Shown: piece after piece, positions 24,174-33,117 of the stretch
Layout of the letters: every line of letters begins with the position of its first letter
Numbering within the stretch: the stretch's first letter is position 1
From: Metapseudomonas otitidis
GTDB lineage: Bacteria; Pseudomonadota; Gammaproteobacteria; Pseudomonadales; Pseudomonadaceae
Reading direction: 5' to 3'
NCBI RefSeq assembly: GCF_900111835.1
Contig: NZ_FOJP01000001.1
Span: 372,001-436,000, forward strand
Length of the DNA: 64,000 nt
Program-made: the position numbers and the translations under genes
Notes under the pieces: generated by a model
The model's input: the letters and a program-made list of their open reading frames with translations, nothing else
Told to the model about the DNA's origin: nothing
The model's database searches: none

Positions 24174-25373
24174 ATGTCTGGTAATCGTGGTGTCGTTTAT
24201 CTCGGAGCGGGCAAGGTCGAAGTGCAGAAGATCGACTACCCGAAGATGCAGGACCCCCGTGGCAGGAAGATCGAGCACGGCGTGATCCTGAAGGTCGTCT
24301 CCACCAACATCTGCGGCTCGGACCAGCACATGGTGCGCGGCCGTACCACCGCCCAGGTCGGCCTGGTGCTCGGCCACGAAATCACCGGCGAGGTGGTGGA
24401 GAAGGGCAGCGACGTCGAGAACCTGAAGATCGGTGACCTGGTGTCCGTGCCCTTCAACGTCGCCTGCGGCCGTTGCCGCTCCTGCAAGGAGATGCACACC
24501 GGCGTCTGCCTGACCGTCAACCCGGCCCGCGCCGGCGGTGCCTATGGCTACGTCGACATGGGCGACTGGACCGGTGGCCAGGCCGAGTACGTGCTGGTGC
24601 CCTACGCCGACTTCAACCTGCTGAAGCTGCCCGAGCGCGACAAGGCGATGGAGAAGATCCGCGACCTGACCTGCCTCTCCGACATCCTGCCCACCGGCTA
24701 CCACGGCGCCGTCACCGCCGGCGTCGGTCCGGGCTCCACCGTCTACGTGGCCGGTGCCGGCCCGGTGGGCCTCGCCGCTGCCGCCTCCGCCCGCCTGCTG
24801 GGCGCGGCCGTGGTCATCGTCGGTGACGTCAACCCGGTGCGCCTGGCCCACGCCAAGGCCGTCGGTTTCGAGATCGCCGACCTGTCCAAGGACACTCCGC
24901 TGCACGAGCAGATCGCCGACCTGCTGGGCGAGCCGGAAGTGGATTGCGCCGTCGACGCCGTGGGCTTCGAAGCCCGTGGCCACGGCCATGCCGGTGCCCA
25001 GCACGAAGCCCCGGCCACCGTGCTCAACTCGCTGATGCAGGTCACCCGTGTGGCCGGCAAGATCGGTATTCCCGGCCTCTACGTCACCGAAGACCCGGGC
25101 GCCGTGGACGCCGCCGCCAAGATCGGCAGCCTGAGCATCCGTTTCGGCCTCGGCTGGGCCAAGTCCCACAGCTTCCACACCGGCCAGACCCCGGTGATGA
25201 AATACAACCGCCAGCTCATGCAGGCCATCATGTGGGACCGCATCAACATCGCCGAAGTGGTGGGCGTGCAGGTCATCAGCCTGGATGACGCGCCCCGTGG
25301 CTACGGCGAGTTCGATGCCGGCGTGCCGAAGAAATTCGTCATCGACCCGCACAAGACCTTCAGCGCCGCCTGA
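24174..25373 (+). CDS. fdhA: Glutathione-independent formaldehyde dehydrogenase
   Basis: Zinc and NAD+ enzyme oxidising formaldehyde to formate without glutathione. It detoxifies formaldehyde made by betaine and sarcosine demethylation. The protein has 399 residues, the length of the P. putida enzyme. The catalytic zinc region is NICGSDQHMVRG and GHEITGEV, the structural zinc loop is CGRCRSCKEMHTGVC, and the NAD-binding turn is VAGAGPVGLAAAASARLLGA. The start at 24174 was chosen because AAGGAG lies eight bases upstream. The frame extends further 5' without support. A strong terminator follows 54 bases after the stop. Confidence 0.97.
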   Translation: MSGNRGVVYLGAGKVEVQKIDYPKMQDPRGRKIEHGVILKVVSTNICGSDQHMVRGRTTAQVGLVLGHEITGEVVEKGSDVENLKIGDLVSVPFNVACGRCRSCKEMHTGVCLTVNPARAGGAYGYVDMGDWTGGQAEYVLVPYADFNLLKLPERDKAMEKIRDLTCLSDILPTGYHGAVTAGVGPGSTVYVAGAGPVGLAAAASARLLGAAVVIVGDVNPVRLAHAKAVGFEIADLSKDTPLHEQIADLLGEPEVDCAVDAVGFEARGHGHAGAQHEAPATVLNSLMQVTRVAGKIGIPGLYVTEDPGAVDAAAKIGSLSIRFGLGWAKSHSFHTGQTPVMKYNRQLMQAIMWDRINIAEVVGVQVISLDDAPRGYGEFDAGVPKKFVIDPHKTFSAA

Positions 25374-25427
25374 GGCCTGAGCCGCAACCCCTGGTGCTGC
25401 GTTCTACCGGCGCAGTACCTGTCCTTC

Positions 25428-25454
25428 GAGGAGCCATGACGGCTCCTCTTTTTT
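25428..25454 (+). terminator. Terminator after fdhA
   Basis: An 8-bp perfect stem (GAGGAGCC / GGCTCCTC), loop ATGAC, followed by TTTTTT. It ends the plus-strand one-carbon gene run before the convergent betT. Confidence 0.92.
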
Positions 25455-25501
25455 ATGGGCGGCTGACAGGAGGGCGCCCGGGCGTTCGCCCGGGGCTGCA
25501 G

Positions 25502-27502
25502 TCAACGCACCAGGTGCAGGAACTGCAGGTGCCGCTCGTACTGGTCGAGCATGTCGTCGATCACCTGCTGGCGGCTGTAGCCCACCAGGTCGTAGTCCTG
25601 GCTGCCCTCGGCCAGGTGCACCTCGGCGCGGTAGTAGCGGCGGTTCTGGCGGTTGCGCGCGTCCAGCCCGGCGACGGCGAAGGAGGGCGTGAAGTAGCCG
25701 CGCATCACCACCCGGTAGAGGAACGGGTGTTCCTCGCCATGGCCCACCTCCAGGCTCAGGCTGGCGCCGGCCGGGTCCATGTGGGTTTCCACCGTCAGGC
25801 CACGGGTGCGGAACTGCTCGGCGAGGGCCTCCATGGCCGGTCGCACCTGTTCCTCCATGAAGCGGTACACCTCGTCCCGCGAGGGGAAATGCACCGCCTG
25901 GGCCAGGCGCTGGCGCCAGCCGCTGCGGCGCCGGGGCGAGCGCTGGTCCACCGGCGAGGGCGCATGCAGGCGGGCGCGCTGGCGCTGGGACTCCAGATAG
26001 AAGGCCTTGTGCAGCCCCCACATCATCAGCAGCAGGATCAGCGAGAAGGGCAGGGAGGTGAGCACCACCGCCGACTTCAGCGCGTCGATGCTGCCGGCGA
26101 ACAGCAGGCCGATGGTGATCAGCGCGGTCAGTGCGCCCCAGAACACCCGCAGCCAGCGCGGGCCGTCCTCGTCCACCGCGCCACCCCGGGAGGAGAGGGT
26201 GGACAGCACCACGGTGCCCGAGTCGGCGGAGGTGACGAAGAACACGAAGCTGATGAACACCGTCACGGCGATCACCGCGCGGCTCCACGGGTAGCTTTCC
26301 AGCAGGTGGTAGATGGCCATGGACGGTTCGTTCACCGCCACCGTGGCCAGGTCGCTGGCACCGTTGAAGGCCTGCTCCAGGGCGCTGTTGCCGAAGATCG
26401 ACATCCACGCCAGGGTGAAGCCCAGGGGAATGAACAGCACGCCGAAGACGAACTCTCGGATCGTCCGACCGCGGGAAATCCGCGCGATGAACAGCCCGAC
26501 GAAGGGCGCCCAGGCGATCCACCAGGCCCAGTAGAACACCGTCCAGTCGCCCAGCCAGCGGGTGCCGCCGTCGTAGGCGTAGAGGTCGAAGCTCTTGGTT
26601 GGCAGTGCCCCCAGGTAATCGCCCAGGTTCTGCACCAGCATGTTCAGCAGGTGCTGGGTGGGCCCGGCGAAGAGCACGAACAGCAGCAGTGAGCAGGCCA
26701 GCAGCATGTTGACGTCGGACATCACCCGCACGCCCTTCTCAACGCCGCTGACGGCCACGATCACGGCGGCGCCCATCATCAGCACAATCAGCGCCACCTG
26801 CACCCACTGGTCGTGGGGAATGCCGAACAGGTAGTCCAGGCCGGCATTGAGGTGCAGCACGCCGAAGCCCATGTCGGCGCCCAGGCCGAACACCGTGGCG
26901 ATGATGCCGAAGGCGTCCACGGTGTAGCCGATGGGGCCGTTGATGCGCTTGCCGATCAGCGGGTACAGCGCCGAACGCAGCGCCAGCGGCAGGTTGTGGC
27001 GGTAGGCGAAGTAGGCCAGGGCCATGGCCACCAGGGCGAACACGCCCCAGCCGTGCAGGCCCCAGTGCAGGAACAGCAGCTGCATGGCCTGGCGCGCGGC
27101 TTCGCTGCCACCGGCCTCGCCCTTGGGCGGTTGGGCGAAGTGGGTCAGCGGCTCCGACACGCAGAAGAAGAACAGGGTGATGCTGATGCCGGCGGCGAAC
27201 AGCATGCCGGCCCAGGACAGGTAGCTGAACTCGGGCTCGTCGTGGTCGGCACCGAGCTTGATCCGGCCATAGCCGGACAGCGCGGTGACCACCACGAAGA
27301 CCAGGTACAGCGTCATCGCCAGCAGGTAGTACCAGCCGACGCTGCCGGAGGCCCAGGCCTGGGCGCGGGCGAGCCATTCACCGGCCTGTTCGGCGAACAG
27401 GGTGGCGGCCAGGCCGAAGATGAGGACGAAGGCCGCCGAGCCGATCAGCACCGGGGCGTTCATGCGCAGGGACGGGGTGGAAGCTTGGGTCGAGGTGTTC
27501 AC
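25502..27502 (-). CDS. betT: BCCT-family choline/betaine transporter BetT
   Basis: Sodium- or proton-coupled inner-membrane uptake of choline or a related quaternary amine, feeding the betaine pathway to the left. The protein has 666 residues with about 12 membrane helices, the BetT-typical segment GADMGFGVLHLNAGLDYLFG and the Trp-rich YWAWWIAWAPFVGLF signature. A cytoplasmic C-terminal tail of about 150 residues follows, of the kind used for osmotic regulation in long BetT proteins. The GTG at 27502 follows GGGGGAA at good spacing and gives the start MNTSTQAST; upstream ATGs at 27547 and 27571 lack spaced ribosome sites. A BetI-like operator lies at 27612-27629. The exact substrate (choline or betaine) is inference. 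Confidence 0.92.
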   Translation of the reverse strand: MNTSTQASTPSLRMNAPVLIGSAAFVLIFGLAATLFAEQAGEWLARAQAWASGSVGWYYLLAMTLYLVFVVVTALSGYGRIKLGADHDEPEFSYLSWAGMLFAAGISITLFFFCVSEPLTHFAQPPKGEAGGSEAARQAMQLLFLHWGLHGWGVFALVAMALAYFAYRHNLPLALRSALYPLIGKRINGPIGYTVDAFGIIATVFGLGADMGFGVLHLNAGLDYLFGIPHDQWVQVALIVLMMGAAVIVAVSGVEKGVRVMSDVNMLLACSLLLFVLFAGPTQHLLNMLVQNLGDYLGALPTKSFDLYAYDGGTRWLGDWTVFYWAWWIAWAPFVGLFIARISRGRTIREFVFGVLFIPLGFTLAWMSIFGNSALEQAFNGASDLATVAVNEPSMAIYHLLESYPWSRAVIAVTVFISFVFFVTSADSGTVVLSTLSSRGGAVDEDGPRWLRVFWGALTALITIGLLFAGSIDALKSAVVLTSLPFSLILLLMMWGLHKAFYLESQRQRARLHAPSPVDQRSPRRRSGWRQRLAQAVHFPSRDEVYRFMEEQVRPAMEALAEQFRTRGLTVETHMDPAGASLSLEVGHGEEHPFLYRVVMRGYFTPSFAVAGLDARNRQNRRYYRAEVHLAEGSQDYDLVGYSRQQVIDDMLDQYERHLQFLHLVR

Positions 27503-27611
27503 AGGGTTCCCCCTGCGTGGGTGGTCGAGGGTGTCGGCAAGCGGCATCTCCTTTAACGCGGATTCGGGCATTCGGGTGAGAGTGCGGGAGCGGGGACGGG
27601 GTTCCTTTTAA

Positions 27612-27629
27612 ATTGATCGTGCGTTCAAT
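27612..27629 (-). promoter_or_regulatory. BetI-like operator upstream of betT
   Basis: ATTGATCGTGCGTTCAAT has ATTGA/TCAAT arms, resembling choline-responsive BetI operators, which typically carry TTGAAC and GTTCAA half-sites. It is the only AT-rich stretch between betT and the next gene, about 110 bp before the betT start. BetI repression relieved by choline is expected from known bet systems. Confidence 0.6.
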
Positions 27630-27774
27630 ATAAACACGCTAAAGCGCGTCAACGCCAATGGCGGCGCGCTCTACAGCCATTTCAGACAAGGCTTCAGACC
27701 GGGTGGTACGGGGGCTGCGACGCTTCGTCGGAAAGCGCAGCGGGGCGGGCCGGGCGGGCGCCCGGCCGCGAGGG

Positions 27775-28668
27775 TCAGCCGTGCAGTTCGCTGCGCAACT
27801 GGTGGATGCGGGCGTCCTTCTCGGACCACAGGCGGCTCACCCAGTCCTGCAGGTGCTGGCGGAACACCGGGTCGTTCTCGTAGTCGCCCTGCCAGAGGGA
27901 CGGGTCGAGGTCGCGGGTCTGGATGTCGACGATCACCCACGGCACCTGGCCCGACACCAGGGCCCAGAAGCCCGGCACCTGCTGGCCGGGGTAGATCAGC
28001 GTGACGTCGAGGATCGCATCCAGCTGCTCACCCAGGGTCGCCAGCACGAAGGCCACGCCGCCCGCCTTGGGCTTGAGCAGGTAGCGGTAGGGGGAGCCCT
28101 GCTGGGCCTGCTTGGCGGGGGTGAAGCGGGTGCCTTCCAGGTAGTTCACCACGGTGACCGGTAGGCGCTTGAACTTCTCGCAGGCAGCCTTGGTGATCTC
28201 CAGGTCCTTGCCCTTCATCTCCGGGTGCTTCGCCAGGAAGGCCTTGGAGTAGCGCTTCATGAAGGGGTAGTCCAGCGCCCAGAACGCCAGGCCGATGAAG
28301 GGCACCCATATCAGCTCCTGCTTGAGGAAGAACTTGAAGTAGGGCGCCTTGCGGTTGAAGGCCTGAACCAGCGCGGGGATGTCCACCCAGGACTGGTGGT
28401 TGGACACCACCAGGTAGGAGGTGTCGTTGCGCAGGCCTTCGCCGCCACGGATGTCCCAGCGGGTGGGGGTGAGCAGGGCGAAGATGCGCTTGCAGTTCTC
28501 CGCCCAGGCCTCGGCGATGCCCATCACCGCGCGGGAGCAGGCGTCCTTGAGGGCCTGGCCGGGGAGCACCAGCTTGAGCAGGGCGATCAGCAGCATCGGG
28601 CCGATCAGGGCCAGGGTGTTGATCAGCACGAGGAGGATGGTGGTGATACCGGTCAGCAGCGCCCTCAT
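27775..28668 (-). CDS. PlsC-type acyltransferase (YihG-like)
   Basis: Probable membrane lysophospholipid (1-acylglycerol-3-phosphate) acyltransferase. The protein has 297 residues. An N-terminal hydrophobic segment (LLTGITTILLVLINTLALIG) anchors it, followed by the catalytic H-x4-D motif in SNHQSWVDIP, the EGTR box in NYLEGTRFTP, and the C-terminal YPGQQVPGFWAL region. The length and layout match the YihG/acyltransferase group rather than the shorter PlsC. The ATG at 28668 was chosen to begin the hydrophobic anchor. It is divergent from the HD-GYP gene. Substrate specificity cannot be read from sequence. Confidence 0.85.
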   Translation of the reverse strand: MRALLTGITTILLVLINTLALIGPMLLIALLKLVLPGQALKDACSRAVMGIAEAWAENCKRIFALLTPTRWDIRGGEGLRNDTSYLVVSNHQSWVDIPALVQAFNRKAPYFKFFLKQELIWVPFIGLAFWALDYPFMKRYSKAFLAKHPEMKGKDLEITKAACEKFKRLPVTVVNYLEGTRFTPAKQAQQGSPYRYLLKPKAGGVAFVLATLGEQLDAILDVTLIYPGQQVPGFWALVSGQVPWVIVDIQTRDLDPSLWQGDYENDPVFRQHLQDWVSRLWSEKDARIHQLRSELHG

Positions 28669-28846
28669 GGGTCCATGGCTCCTTGGCCTGTGGGTGGCGT
28701 TGCCATGATACGCAGGCGTGAACGGCTGCCAAGACACTCATCCCCTTCCTCAGATAAAGTCAGGCGAAACGGCTGTTCCGGCCACTGGCCATCAGGCATC
28801 ATCGCCCTCGTTCCTGGTTTCTCGTGTGTTTCCATCGGTGCCCATC

Positions 28847-30100
28847 GTGTTGAAGAAGATCGCTGTGTCGGACCTGCGTCCGGGCATGTACGTTCAGGAA
28901 CTCTGCGGCTCATGGATGGACCACCCCTTCTGGAAGAGCAGCTTCCTGCTGAAGTCCCAGAAGGACCTGGCGCGCATTCTCGACAGCGCCGTCACCGAAG
29001 TCTGGATCGACACCTCCAAGGGCCTCGACCTCGCCCCGGACCAGGCTGCTGCCCAGGTCACGGCCGAGCAGGCCAACGAAGAGGCCGACGCCCAGCTGCT
29101 GGCCGCCAACCACCCCGACAACGCCGCCGCGCGCCCCGTCAGCCTTGAAGACGAGGTGGCCCGGGCCGTGGCGCTGTGCGAGCGCTCCCGCGCCGCCGTC
29201 ATGGCCATGTTCAAGGACGCCCGGCTCGGCCAGGTGGTGGAGCTGAGCCAGGCCGATGGGCTGGTGGAGGAAATCTCCGCCTCGGTGCTGCGCCACCCCA
29301 ATGCCCTCATCAGCCTCGCGCGGCTGAAGAACTCCGACGAATACACCTACATGCACTCGGTGGCCGTCTGCGCCCTGATGATCGCCCTGGCCCGCCAGCT
29401 CGGCCTGCCCGAGCCCCAGGTGCGCGAGGCCGGGCTCGCCGGGCTGCTCCACGACATCGGCAAGATGGCCGTGCCCAACGCCGTGCTGAACAAGCCCGGC
29501 AAGCTCACCGACAGCGAGTTCGCCACCATGCGCGGCCACCCCATGGCCGGCGCACGCATCCTGCTGGAGAGCCATCAGGTCAGCGCGCTGGTGCTGGACG
29601 TGTGCCTGCACCACCACGAGAAATTCGACGGCAGCGGCTACCCCCATCACCTGGCCGGCGAGCAGATCAGCCTGCTGGCGCGGATGGGCGCGGTGTGCGA
29701 CGTGTACGACGCCATCACCTCCGACCGCCCCTACAAGAAGGGCTGGGACCCGGCCGAATCCCTGCACAAGATGGCCGAGTGGACGAAGGGTCACTTCGAC
29801 CCCAAGGTCTTCCAGGCCTTCGTCAAATGCGTCGGCATCTACCCCACCGGCTCCCTGGTGCGCCTGGAGAGCGGGCGCCTCGGCGTGGTGCTGGAGCAGG
29901 GCAGTGGCTCCCTGCTGATGCCCAAAGTGCGGGTGTTCTTCTCCGCCCGCTCCAAGGTGCCGATCCCCCAGGAGGTGATTGACCTCGCCACCATGCAGGG
30001 CCGCGACCGCATCGTCGCCCGCGAATCCCCCGAGGACTGGGGCTTCCGCAACCTTGAGGAACTCTGGGGCGGGGTGCGCCTGAAGAAGGTGGGCGGGTAG
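28847..30100 (+). CDS. HD-GYP domain c-di-GMP phosphodiesterase
   Basis: Predicted c-di-GMP hydrolase. The protein has about 417 residues: an N-terminal DUF3391 domain (about 1-110, KKIAVSDLRPGMYVQELCGSW) and an HD-GYP domain (about 150-330) with HDIGKMAVP, HHHEKFDGSGYPHHL and DVYDAITSDRPYKK, so the metal ligands and GYP motif are intact. It resembles P. aeruginosa PA4108. No ATG suits the conserved start. GTG at 28847 or TTG at 28850 gives the family N-terminus (V)LKKIAVSD; an ATG at 28718 is in frame but unsupported. With RocR this is the second c-di-GMP hydrolase in the window. Confidence 0.9.
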   Translation: MLKKIAVSDLRPGMYVQELCGSWMDHPFWKSSFLLKSQKDLARILDSAVTEVWIDTSKGLDLAPDQAAAQVTAEQANEEADAQLLAANHPDNAAARPVSLEDEVARAVALCERSRAAVMAMFKDARLGQVVELSQADGLVEEISASVLRHPNALISLARLKNSDEYTYMHSVAVCALMIALARQLGLPEPQVREAGLAGLLHDIGKMAVPNAVLNKPGKLTDSEFATMRGHPMAGARILLESHQVSALVLDVCLHHHEKFDGSGYPHHLAGEQISLLARMGAVCDVYDAITSDRPYKKGWDPAESLHKMAEWTKGHFDPKVFQAFVKCVGIYPTGSLVRLESGRLGVVLEQGSGSLLMPKVRVFFSARSKVPIPQEVIDLATMQGRDRIVARESPEDWGFRNLEELWGGVRLKKVGG

Positions 30101-30210
30101 ACTGCGCGACACCGCCGAACCAAAGGCCCGTCGTGCCGGTCCCAGAACCTGCCGGCGCACGTGCCCCGTCGACAGAACCGCCCACCGCGCCCCACGCCGA
30201 GGAGACCGAC

Positions 30211-30729
30211 TTGAAACCCTTGCTCGCCCTGCTGACCCTGCTCGCCCTGCCGGTATTCGCCGCCGAGGAGCCTGACCTCTACGGCCGCTACGAATACATC
30301 CGCCTGCCCGAGATCGGCCAGACCCTCAAGGCCAAGATGGACACCGGCGCCCTCACCGCCTCCCTCTCGGCCAAGGACATCGAGCGCTTCAAGCGCGACG
30401 GCGAGGAGTGGGTGCGCTTCCGCCTGGCCACCAAGGACGCCGACGACACCCTCTACGAACACCGCCTGGCGCGCATCAGCAAGATCAAGACCCGCGCCGA
30501 GGAAGCCGGCGATGAAGAGGACGACGAGCGCGAGAAGGCCGACCCGTCCAAGCGCCCGGTCATCGAACTGGAAATGTGCCTGGGCGATACCAAGCGCACC
30601 GTCGAGGTCAACCTCACCGACCGCAGCAGCTTCAACTACCCGCTGCTGATCGGCGCCAAGGCGCTGCGCGAATTCCGCGCCGCCATCTACCCCGGCCGCA
30701 AGTACACCGCCGGCAAGCCGCAGTGCTGA
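30211..30729 (+). CDS. Retropepsin-like zinc-protease-family protein (DUF/PF05618 type)
   Basis: Secreted protein of the family usually labelled ATP-dependent zinc protease or RimB-like. The fold is retropepsin-like, and the catalytic Asp motif KMDTGALTASL is visible at about residues 45-55. The protein has 172 residues with a signal peptide (KPLLALLTLLALPVFA). An acidic patch EEAGDEEDDEREKAD lies mid-protein, and the end is YPGRKYTAGKPQC. The start is TTG at 30211, set by GAGGAG six bases upstream and by the signal peptide; no ATG fits. It directly precedes creB, an arrangement I also recall for PA0462 in P. aeruginosa, which hints at a role in envelope stress. Its own targets are unknown. 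Confidence 0.8.
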   Translation: MKPLLALLTLLALPVFAAEEPDLYGRYEYIRLPEIGQTLKAKMDTGALTASLSAKDIERFKRDGEEWVRFRLATKDADDTLYEHRLARISKIKTRAEEAGDEEDDEREKADPSKRPVIELEMCLGDTKRTVEVNLTDRSSFNYPLLIGAKALREFRAAIYPGRKYTAGKPQC

Positions 30730-30808
30730 ACCGTCGGCCCGGGCGGGATTGACGCCGCCCGGGCCCGACGGCACCCTGCCGGCTTTCCCGCCGCCTCGCA
30801 CGGACGCC

Positions 30809-31501
30809 ATGCCCAGCATCCTCATCGTCGAAGACGAAGCCGCCATCGCCGACACCCTCGTCTACGCCCTGCAATCCGAAGGCTTCACCGTCACCTGGCT
30901 CAGCCTGGCGGGCGAGGCCCTGGAGCGCCTGGCCCACGAGCCCTTCGACCTGGTCATCCTCGACGTCGGCCTGCCCGACATCAGCGGCTTCGAGGCCTGC
31001 CGCCGGCTGCGGCGCTTCTCCGAAGTGCCGGTGATCTTCCTCACCGCCCGCGATGCCGAGATCGACCGCGTGGTGGGCCTGGAGATCGGCGCCGACGACT
31101 ACGTGGTCAAGCCCTTCAGCCCCCGCGAAGTGGCCGCCCGGGTCCGCGCCATCCTCAAACGCATGGCCCCCCGCGAGCCGGCCCCGGCCGCCCCCGCAGC
31201 TCCTGCTGGTGACGGCCCCTTCCAGGTGGACCTGGAGCGCTTCCGCATCCACTACCACGGCCAGCTGCTGGCCCTGACCCGCCACGAATTCCGCCTGCTG
31301 CAGCACCTGCTCGGCCAGCCGGAACGGGTGTTCAGCCGCGAGCAACTGCTCGACGCCCTCGGCGTGGCCAGCGACGCCGGCTACGAGCGCAGCATCGACA
31401 GCCACATCAAGAGCCTGCGCGCCAAGCTGCGGCAGGTCGCCGATGCCGAACCGATCCAGACCCACCGCGGGCTCGGCTACAGCTACGACCCCCGCGCCTG
31501 A
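30809..31501 (+). CDS. creB: Response regulator CreB
   Basis: OmpR/PhoB-family regulator of the CreBC system, which responds to envelope or beta-lactam stress and metabolism in Pseudomonas and activates creD. The protein has 230 residues: a receiver with EDEAAIADT, phospho-acceptor in VILDVGLPDISG and Lys in VVKPFSPREVAARV, an Ala/Pro-rich linker, and a winged helix (FRIHYHGQLLALTRHEFRLLQ, SHIKSLRAKLRQ, THRGLGYSY). The ATG at 30809 begins a normal receiver. It lies 26 bp before creC and 79 bp after the protease gene, likely one transcript. Confidence 0.95.
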   Translation: MPSILIVEDEAAIADTLVYALQSEGFTVTWLSLAGEALERLAHEPFDLVILDVGLPDISGFEACRRLRRFSEVPVIFLTARDAEIDRVVGLEIGADDYVVKPFSPREVAARVRAILKRMAPREPAPAAPAAPAGDGPFQVDLERFRIHYHGQLLALTRHEFRLLQHLLGQPERVFSREQLLDALGVASDAGYERSIDSHIKSLRAKLRQVADAEPIQTHRGLGYSYDPRA

Positions 31502-31527
31502 GCCCGCCCGCGCCCCGAGGACCTGCC

Positions 31528-32952
31528 ATGCCACTGGGCATCCGAATCTTCCTGGTCTACTTCCTCTTCGTCGGCCTGGCCGGTTACTTCGTGCTCAGTA
31601 CCGTGATGGACGAGATCCGCCCCGGTGTGCGCCAGTCCACCGAGGAAACCCTGGTGGACACCGCCAACCTGCTGGCCGAGATCCTCCGCGACCCGGTGCG
31701 CGACGGCACCCTCACCCAGAGCAACCTGCCCGAGCTGCTCAAGGCCTATGGCAAGCGCCAGCCCGGCGCCGAGATCTGGGGCGTGCGCAAGACCGAGGTC
31801 AACCACCGCATCTACGTCACCGACGGCACCGGCCGTGTGCTGCTGGACTCCACCGGCCAGGCCGTGGGCCAGGACTACTCCGGCTGGAACGACGTCCTGC
31901 TGACCCTGCGCGGCCAGTACGGCGCCCGTTCCACCCGTGAAGACCCGGCCGACCCCGACTCCTCGGTGATGTACGTGGCGGCGCCGATCCGTGCCGACGG
32001 GAAGATCATCGGCGTGGTCTCGGTGGCCAAGCCCAACCGCTCGCTGCAGCCCTACATCTACCGCTCCCAGGTGCGCCTGGCCTGGCTCGGCGCCGGCCTC
32101 ATCGTCCTCGGGCTACTGATCGGCGGCCTGCTCTCCTGGTGGCTCAGCGGCTCCCTGCGGCGCCTGACCCGCTATGCCCAGGCCGTCAGCGAAGGGCAGC
32201 GGGCCGAACTGCCCAGCCTCAGCGGCGGCGAACTGACCCAGCTGGCCCGTGCCGTGGAGCGCATGCGCACCGAGCTGGAGGGCAAGGCCTACGTCGAGCG
32301 CTATGTGCACACCCTGACCCATGAACTGAAGAGCCCCCTGGCGGCCATCCGGGGCGCCGCCGAACTGCTGGAGGGCGACATGCCCGCCGAGCAGCGGCAG
32401 CGCTTCGTCGCCAACATCGCTGGCGAGGGCGCGCGCCTGCAGCAACTCATCGAACGCCTGCTGTACCTGGCCCAGGTCGAGCAGCGCCAGGGCCTGGAGG
32501 AGCGCGTCAGTGTGCCGGTGGCGCCGATGGTGGATGAGCTGGTGCAGGCCCAGGCGGCGCGCATCGAATCCGCCGGCCTGCGCGTCGAAGACGCCATCGG
32601 CGACGACGTTGAGGTGAAGGGGGAGCGCTTCCTGCTGCGCCAGGCCCTGGCCAACCTGCTGGACAACGCCCTGGACTTCACGCCCCCCGGCGGCCTCATC
32701 CGCTTCGCTGCCGAGCGCGAGGGCAGCCACTGGACGCTGTGCCTGTTCAACCAGGGCGACGCCATCCCCGACTACGCCCTGGCCCGCCTCACCGAGCGCT
32801 TCTACTCCCTGCCGCGCCCCGGCAGCGGGCGCAAGAGCACCGGCCTCGGCCTCAACTTCGTGCAGGAAGTGGCCAACCTGCACGGCGGCGCCCTGCGGGT
32901 GGAAAACCGCGAAGGCGGCGTCGAAGTCCGCCTGCGGCTGCCCGCTGTCTGA
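31528..32952 (+). CDS. creC: Sensor histidine kinase CreC
   Basis: Membrane kinase partner of CreB. The protein has 474 residues: a first membrane helix (IRIFLVYFLFVGLAGYFVLS), a periplasmic sensing domain (about 30-185), a second helix (LAWLGAGLIVLGLLIGGLLSWWL), HAMP (RRLTRYAQAVSEGQRAELP), HisKA with His in HTLTHELKSPLAAIRG, and HATPase with QALANLLDNALDF and GRKSTGLGLNFVQEV. The domain order and length match CreC. The first residues (MPLGIRIFLVYFLFVGLAGYF) are typical. It follows creB closely; a REP-rich gap comes after, so creD is not directly adjacent. Confidence 0.95.
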   Translation: MPLGIRIFLVYFLFVGLAGYFVLSTVMDEIRPGVRQSTEETLVDTANLLAEILRDPVRDGTLTQSNLPELLKAYGKRQPGAEIWGVRKTEVNHRIYVTDGTGRVLLDSTGQAVGQDYSGWNDVLLTLRGQYGARSTREDPADPDSSVMYVAAPIRADGKIIGVVSVAKPNRSLQPYIYRSQVRLAWLGAGLIVLGLLIGGLLSWWLSGSLRRLTRYAQAVSEGQRAELPSLSGGELTQLARAVERMRTELEGKAYVERYVHTLTHELKSPLAAIRGAAELLEGDMPAEQRQRFVANIAGEGARLQQLIERLLYLAQVEQRQGLEERVSVPVAPMVDELVQAQAARIESAGLRVEDAIGDDVEVKGERFLLRQALANLLDNALDFTPPGGLIRFAAEREGSHWTLCLFNQGDAIPDYALARLTERFYSLPRPGSGRKSTGLGLNFVQEVANLHGGALRVENREGGVEVRLRLPAV

Positions 32953-32993
32953 ACGTCTGTGCACCATTTCGGTGCAAATATCCGGCCCCGCTC

Positions 32994-33106
32994 GGTGGGT
33001 CGATGGAGCGCGACCCACCCTACAACCGCGCTGCGCTCAACCCGTGTCGGTGGCGCTTTTCCCATCCACCAACGGAGCTGGGGCGTAGCCCGGGCTTCAG
33101 CCCGGG
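32994..33106. repeat. Two REP-like hairpins after creC
   Basis: A palindrome with arms GGTGGGTCG and CGACCCACC (32994-33019) and a second with CCCGGGCT/AGCCCGGG (33089-33106). They lie in the 165-bp gap between convergent creC and the lipoprotein gene. They belong to two hairpin families that recur at 34431-34508 and 38753-39051. Confidence 0.7.
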
Positions 33107-33117
33107 AGGGGAGGTTT

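Noticed and set aside
28718-28846. Upstream ATG extension of the HD-GYP protein
   Set aside because: The extra 43 residues have no ribosome site and no conserved features; the family start matches GTG 28847 or TTG 28850.
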